A stretch of DNA of 64,000 bases from Limosilactobacillus gorillae. GTDB lineage: Bacteria > Bacillota > Bacilli > Lactobacillales > Lactobacillaceae. Location: positions 1 through 64,000 of the forward strand of contig NZ_BCAH01000018.1 in the NCBI RefSeq assembly GCF_001293735.1. The letters are read 5' to 3'. Shown one piece after another: positions 61,504-64,000 of this stretch (its first letter is position 1; each line of letters starts with the position of its first letter). The position numbers were made by a program, and so were the translations under genes. The notes under the pieces are model-generated. The model worked only from the letters and a program-made list of their open reading frames with translations. It searched no databases and was not told where the DNA came from.

Positions 61504-62033
61504 TCAGGTATTTGGCTTACGCTGATGAAGGGTGATGAGGTTATCAATGCTTCGGAAGAATGTCCCAACAGCTTTTCGCTCTTCAACATTTGTTGAAACA
61601 ACGAACGCCATCTTTCTGAATGAACCAGTTGTGATTTGGTTGATTGTGGCTCCAAGGTTCTTGTTGATTTCAATGGTGAATTGTTGAGTGTCCAACATCG
61701 CATTGGTGAAATCTGGTGTCTCAGAGCGAATCCCAGTCATAAATGCACCAATGACGGTATTGTCCATTTGGCGCTTAATTTGGCCATGTTTACCAATCAA
61801 ATTCTTAGATCCATTCCGAACGACAACGATAATATCGCCTTCTTGCACATTTGAAGAATTAACAATATCATGTGAAACGTAGACATTATCCGCATCAACA
61901 ATCTCACCATTTTTGACATTTGAAGAACGTAGTACAAACGTACCTTCTTCTTGAACGTTATCTGGAGAATATGTCAATCCAGAATAAAATTCAACGATGT
62001 CACCTAACTTTCGCTGTTCCCAAGCGGCATTAT
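61504..62033 (-). pseudogene. Silent hsdS TRD cassette 2 (inverted)
   Basis: On the minus strand: AAWEQRKLGDIVEFYSGLTY, a TRD unlike the other two, then STNVEERKAVGTFFRSIDNL and ITLHQRKPNT with a stop. No S-type start. Its edges are inverted relative to cassette 1: GCTTGGGAACAGCGAAAGTT (62,024 downward) and CTTCATCAGCGTAAGCCAAA (61,529 downward) match 60,101 and 60,529 on the plus strand. Inversion at these edges would swap the TRDs on either side of the recombinase gene. Confidence 0.8.
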
Positions 62034-62240
62034 GTTCATGATAGATAATGTAAGTAATCTTACTAAGAGATCTTAAGTTTATTAGACGTCGGTCAGGTAT
62101 TATATTATTGAAACAGATAAAGCTAAAGCATTTTTACCGTATTGATTAAAGTAATATCAAGAATAAACTATTTCCCTTAAGCGGTTTTAAAATTAAAAGA
62201 TCCCACATTCCATAACACCACCATAAAACCGCCCCAAATC

Positions 62241-62284
62241 AAAAACCACTTGGAAAATCCTTTATCGATTTCCAAGTGGTTTTT
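62241..62284. terminator. Bidirectional terminator after bsh
   Basis: 16-bp perfect arms AAAAACCACTTGGAAA (62241-62256) and TTTCCAAGTGGTTTTT (62269-62284). 62,034-62,240 shows no gene or further signal. Confidence 0.88.
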
Positions 62285-62311
62285 AGTTTAGATTGTTAAT
62301 TTTACGGCGTT

Positions 62312-63292
62312 TTAATTTTGCCAGTTGATGTTTTGGTCGTCTGCCAAAGCGTAGTCAACTAACTCTTGGCCGTCCAGGTCAGTCTTGTGCATATCAACGG
62401 CATTGATCTGGTTGTTGTTGTAGGTCGTGTAGTAGTAGATACCACGATCGGCGTTGACACAGGATGAGTAGATCGTAAACTCGAATTGGTTGTTTTCGAC
62501 GCCATCCAGGTTCTTTTGTTGCTCAACAGAGTGTGAAATGTGGAAGAAGTTACCCACGTTTTCACTCTCGCTTTCGCCCTTAGGTGCGTTGAGCTTGGTA
62601 AAGGCAACCTTAACAAAGCGTGACATTGAGTCCATCCCGCCTGGCAGACCCCGCGTTCCGAGGCCACGGCTGTAGTTATCAAGGTCCACGTTTTGACTGA
62701 ACTTGTTTTCAGGCTGCTGTGGGCTCAAGAATTGGTAGTTGTTTAAGTTAAACAGCTGCTTGTCGAATTGCGGGTTGTTGGTCAACACACCAACCGGGTT
62801 GTCATAAACATGCAGCCCGTCGCGATCGCATTCAATCGTCAAGGTCTTTTCAGAAGCCGTTTCACCCATCATCCAGTGCAGTGGGGAAAGCGGGAACTGG
62901 TCATTAAAGTTGATCTTAACCAGGTTAATCTTGTTTAATAGAACCTTTGCTTCATCCAAGGTTGCGCATTGGCCCAAAATCCACGGGATGAATTCAAAAG
63001 GCGTTACGTTATCCTTATCTTCTGCCAGCGGCTTGTAATCAGCGTTGCCCGGGTAGTTCAAGCCGGCCATGCTCAAGCCCTTTTCGTTCGTGGCATCAAA
63101 GTAGAGTGGATAGTTGTCAACTGTTGTGGCCATACCAATCATGGCATAGTGGTGTTCAAGCGTTGGCATCTTGCGGAAAGTCAGTGGAAAATTACGCGGC
63201 GTAATCGTAACTTTTTCACCATAAGAAATTTCCAAATCCAAATTCCGACCAAAGTAGTGGTCTCCAGCGGTATAGGTTACTGCAGTACACAT
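62312..63292 (-). CDS. bsh: Choloylglycine hydrolase (bile salt hydrolase)
   Basis: 326 residues, an N-terminal nucleophile amidase that removes glycine or taurine from conjugated bile salts in the cytoplasm. Cys2 is the nucleophile (MCTAVTY). Arg16 and Asp19 (GRNLDL), Asn79 (GLNYPG), Asn172 (LTNNPQF) and Arg225 (SMSRF) match the known active-site set. Start ATG at 63292 after AAAGGAGTGATGG. Own promoter and terminator. It points to life in an animal gut. Penicillin V acylase activity is an alternative within the family. Confidence 0.92.
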   Translation of the reverse strand: MCTAVTYTAGDHYFGRNLDLEISYGEKVTITPRNFPLTFRKMPTLEHHYAMIGMATTVDNYPLYFDATNEKGLSMAGLNYPGNADYKPLAEDKDNVTPFEFIPWILGQCATLDEAKVLLNKINLVKINFNDQFPLSPLHWMMGETASEKTLTIECDRDGLHVYDNPVGVLTNNPQFDKQLFNLNNYQFLSPQQPENKFSQNVDLDNYSRGLGTRGLPGGMDSMSRFVKVAFTKLNAPKGESESENVGNFFHISHSVEQQKNLDGVENNQFEFTIYSSCVNADRGIYYYTTYNNNQINAVDMHKTDLDGQELVDYALADDQNINWQN

Positions 63293-63305
63293 TAGCCATC
63301 ACTCC

Positions 63306-63323
63306 TTTACACATATATGTAAA
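63306..63323. promoter_or_regulatory. Possible operator near the bsh start
   Basis: Inverted repeat TTTACA (63306-63311) and TGTAAA (63318-63323) with a 6-base spacer, between the bsh promoter and its ribosome binding site. May bind a repressor; the protein is unknown. Confidence 0.35.
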
Positions 63324-63341
63324 ATATTATTTACGACCATC

Positions 63342-63370
63342 ATTCTAGTGCAAGCGATTGTTCAAAACAA
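63342..63370 (-). promoter_or_regulatory. Promoter of bsh
   Basis: On the minus strand TTGTTT (63370-63365), 17 bases, TAGAAT (63347-63342). The start of bsh lies about 50 bases on. Confidence 0.6.
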
Positions 63371-63555
63371 GCATTAAATAGAATATTTAAATAAATCAGA
63401 ACTTATTATCATGGATAAGTGATTCTGTTGAGGCCGTTTCTTTAAGTATCGCCTGTAAGAAAGCGCAACCTTACAACCGTTGGGTAATTAACTAATCCTT
63501 AGCAAGGCGATTGACCAAATAGATTAAGTCCCTAAAGAAAAAGTAACGATTATGA

Positions 63556-63584
63556 TTGACAGCGCTTACACCGTTATGTATAAT
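63556..63584 (+). promoter_or_regulatory. Consensus promoter of the licT-type operon with cre site
   Basis: TTGACA (63556-63561), 17 bases, TATAAT (63579-63584): perfect boxes and spacing. TGACAGCGCTTACA (63557-63570) agrees with the CcpA cre consensus at 13 of 14 positions and overlaps the -35 box, so glucose repression by CcpA is expected. Confidence 0.85.
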
Positions 63585-63599
63585 TACAATTGTAAGTAA

Positions 63600-63686
63600 G
63601 CGGATTACTGATCCGATCAGGTCTAAGCTACTATCAAGGTAATTTCACCAGAAATGGCGTATATTGTCTTATAGTAGCTTTTTTCT
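63600..63686 (+). promoter_or_regulatory. RAT-like antiterminator sequence and overlapping terminator
   Basis: GCGGATTACTGATCCGATCA (63600-63619) followed by GGTCTAAGC resembles the ribonucleic antiterminator of BglG/LicT systems. It shares bases with a terminator whose arms are AAGCTACTAT (63625-63634) and ATAGTAGCTT (63671-63680) followed by TTTTCTTTG. Binding of the antiterminator encoded just downstream to the first structure would prevent the second. Confidence 0.75.
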
Positions 63687-63714
63687 TTGTAAAACAATGC
63701 CAGGTGATGGGTCA

Positions 63715-64000
63715 ATGATTTTCATAAAGAGTTTTAATAATAGTGCCGCCCTGATTCGAAACGATGAGGGCCAAGAGGAGGTTGTCTTAGGCAAAGGAAT
63801 TGGATTTGGCTTAAAAAGCGGTGACCAAGTTCCCGCTGAAAAAATTGAACGCCGGTTCATCCCGGCGAACCGGGAAGAGGAAATCAACCAGGTCAAACAA
63901 ATTAACTCGCAAACGATCGATGTGACTAATAAGATTGTTCGGCTGGTTGAGCCCCTCCTTCAGGTGAAGTTCAATGATTTCAACTACCTAGCGTTAGCCG
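63715..64000 (+). CDS. BglG/LicT-family transcriptional antiterminator (start only)
   Basis: The first 95 residues, cut by the window end. CAT RNA-binding domain: MIFIKSFNNSAALIRNDEGQ, VVLGKGIGFGLKSGDQV, then the linker and the beginning of PRD1. Such proteins are controlled by phosphorylation of PRD histidines by the PTS and permit read-through in operons for beta-glucoside or similar sugar uptake. ATG at 63715 after AGGTGATGGG. It autoregulates through the RAT-like leader. PTS and glycosidase genes are expected beyond the window. Confidence 0.88.
   Translation, partial: MIFIKSFNNSAALIRNDEGQEEVVLGKGIGFGLKSGDQVPAEKIERRFIPANREEEINQVKQINSQTIDVTNKIVRLVEPLLQVKFNDFNYLALA

Noticed and set aside
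39117-62040. CRISPR array or cas genes in the accessory region
   Set aside because: No regularly spaced short repeats and no cas-like protein; the repeats present are long, few and tied to rlmD fragments.

Overview
The window is a low-GC Gram-positive chromosome segment that looks like a heterofermentative lactobacillus, most likely Limosilactobacillus and close to L. fermentum. The reasons are the core gene order comC-rpsL-rpsG-fusA, S10-spc-alpha ribosomal operon, ecfA1-ecfA2-ecfT-truA, rplM-rpsI; strong AGGAGG ribosome binding sites; an L17 downstream element; a bile salt hydrolase; and fairly high GC in core genes. The species call is inference from content and codon use; no search was run.

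Layout. 1-22,970 is translation and secretion machinery: a prepilin peptidase on the minus strand, the str operon (S12, S7, EF-G), then one long plus-strand series from S10 to L17 with SecY, adenylate kinase, IF-1 and RNA polymerase alpha embedded, followed by the energising module of an ECF vitamin transporter, TruA, L13 and S9. 22,987-39,116 is ordinary housekeeping: an anchored EEP-family phosphodiesterase, acetoin reductase, a glucosaminidase, xpt with a PurK-like ATP-grasp protein, pcrA-ligA-camS, gatCAB-dagK and the 23S rRNA methyltransferase rlmD.

39,117-62,040 is an AT-rich accessory region starting exactly at the 3' end of rlmD. Three displaced copies of the last 58 codons of rlmD occur inside it (44.4, 46.4 and 53.5 kb). 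Each is preceded by the same AT-rich leader, and a fourth copy of the leader has been cut by an insertion-sequence end. I read this as a hotspot where serine-recombinase elements integrated repeatedly at rlmD; a decayed large serine recombinase lies next to rlmD. The cargo includes two AlbA_2/Schlafen-type proteins, HigBA, a flavodoxin-fold oxidoreductase with a broken TetR-type regulator, two Mrr-like endonucleases (one frameshifted), a LytTR/DUF3021/ABC module, YjdF genes with a putative yjdF riboswitch (one intact, one decayed), an IS3-family remnant, and a type I restriction-modification locus.

The type I locus (54.0-62.0 kb) has a single-TRD specificity protein, hsdR, a half-length hsdS, hsdM, and two start-less TRD cassettes in opposite orientation flanking a tyrosine recombinase. 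This is the arrangement expected of a phase-variable specificity switch. The window ends with a bile salt hydrolase on the minus strand and, divergently, the start of a BglG/LicT-type antiterminator gene with consensus promoter, probable cre site, RAT-like sequence and terminator.
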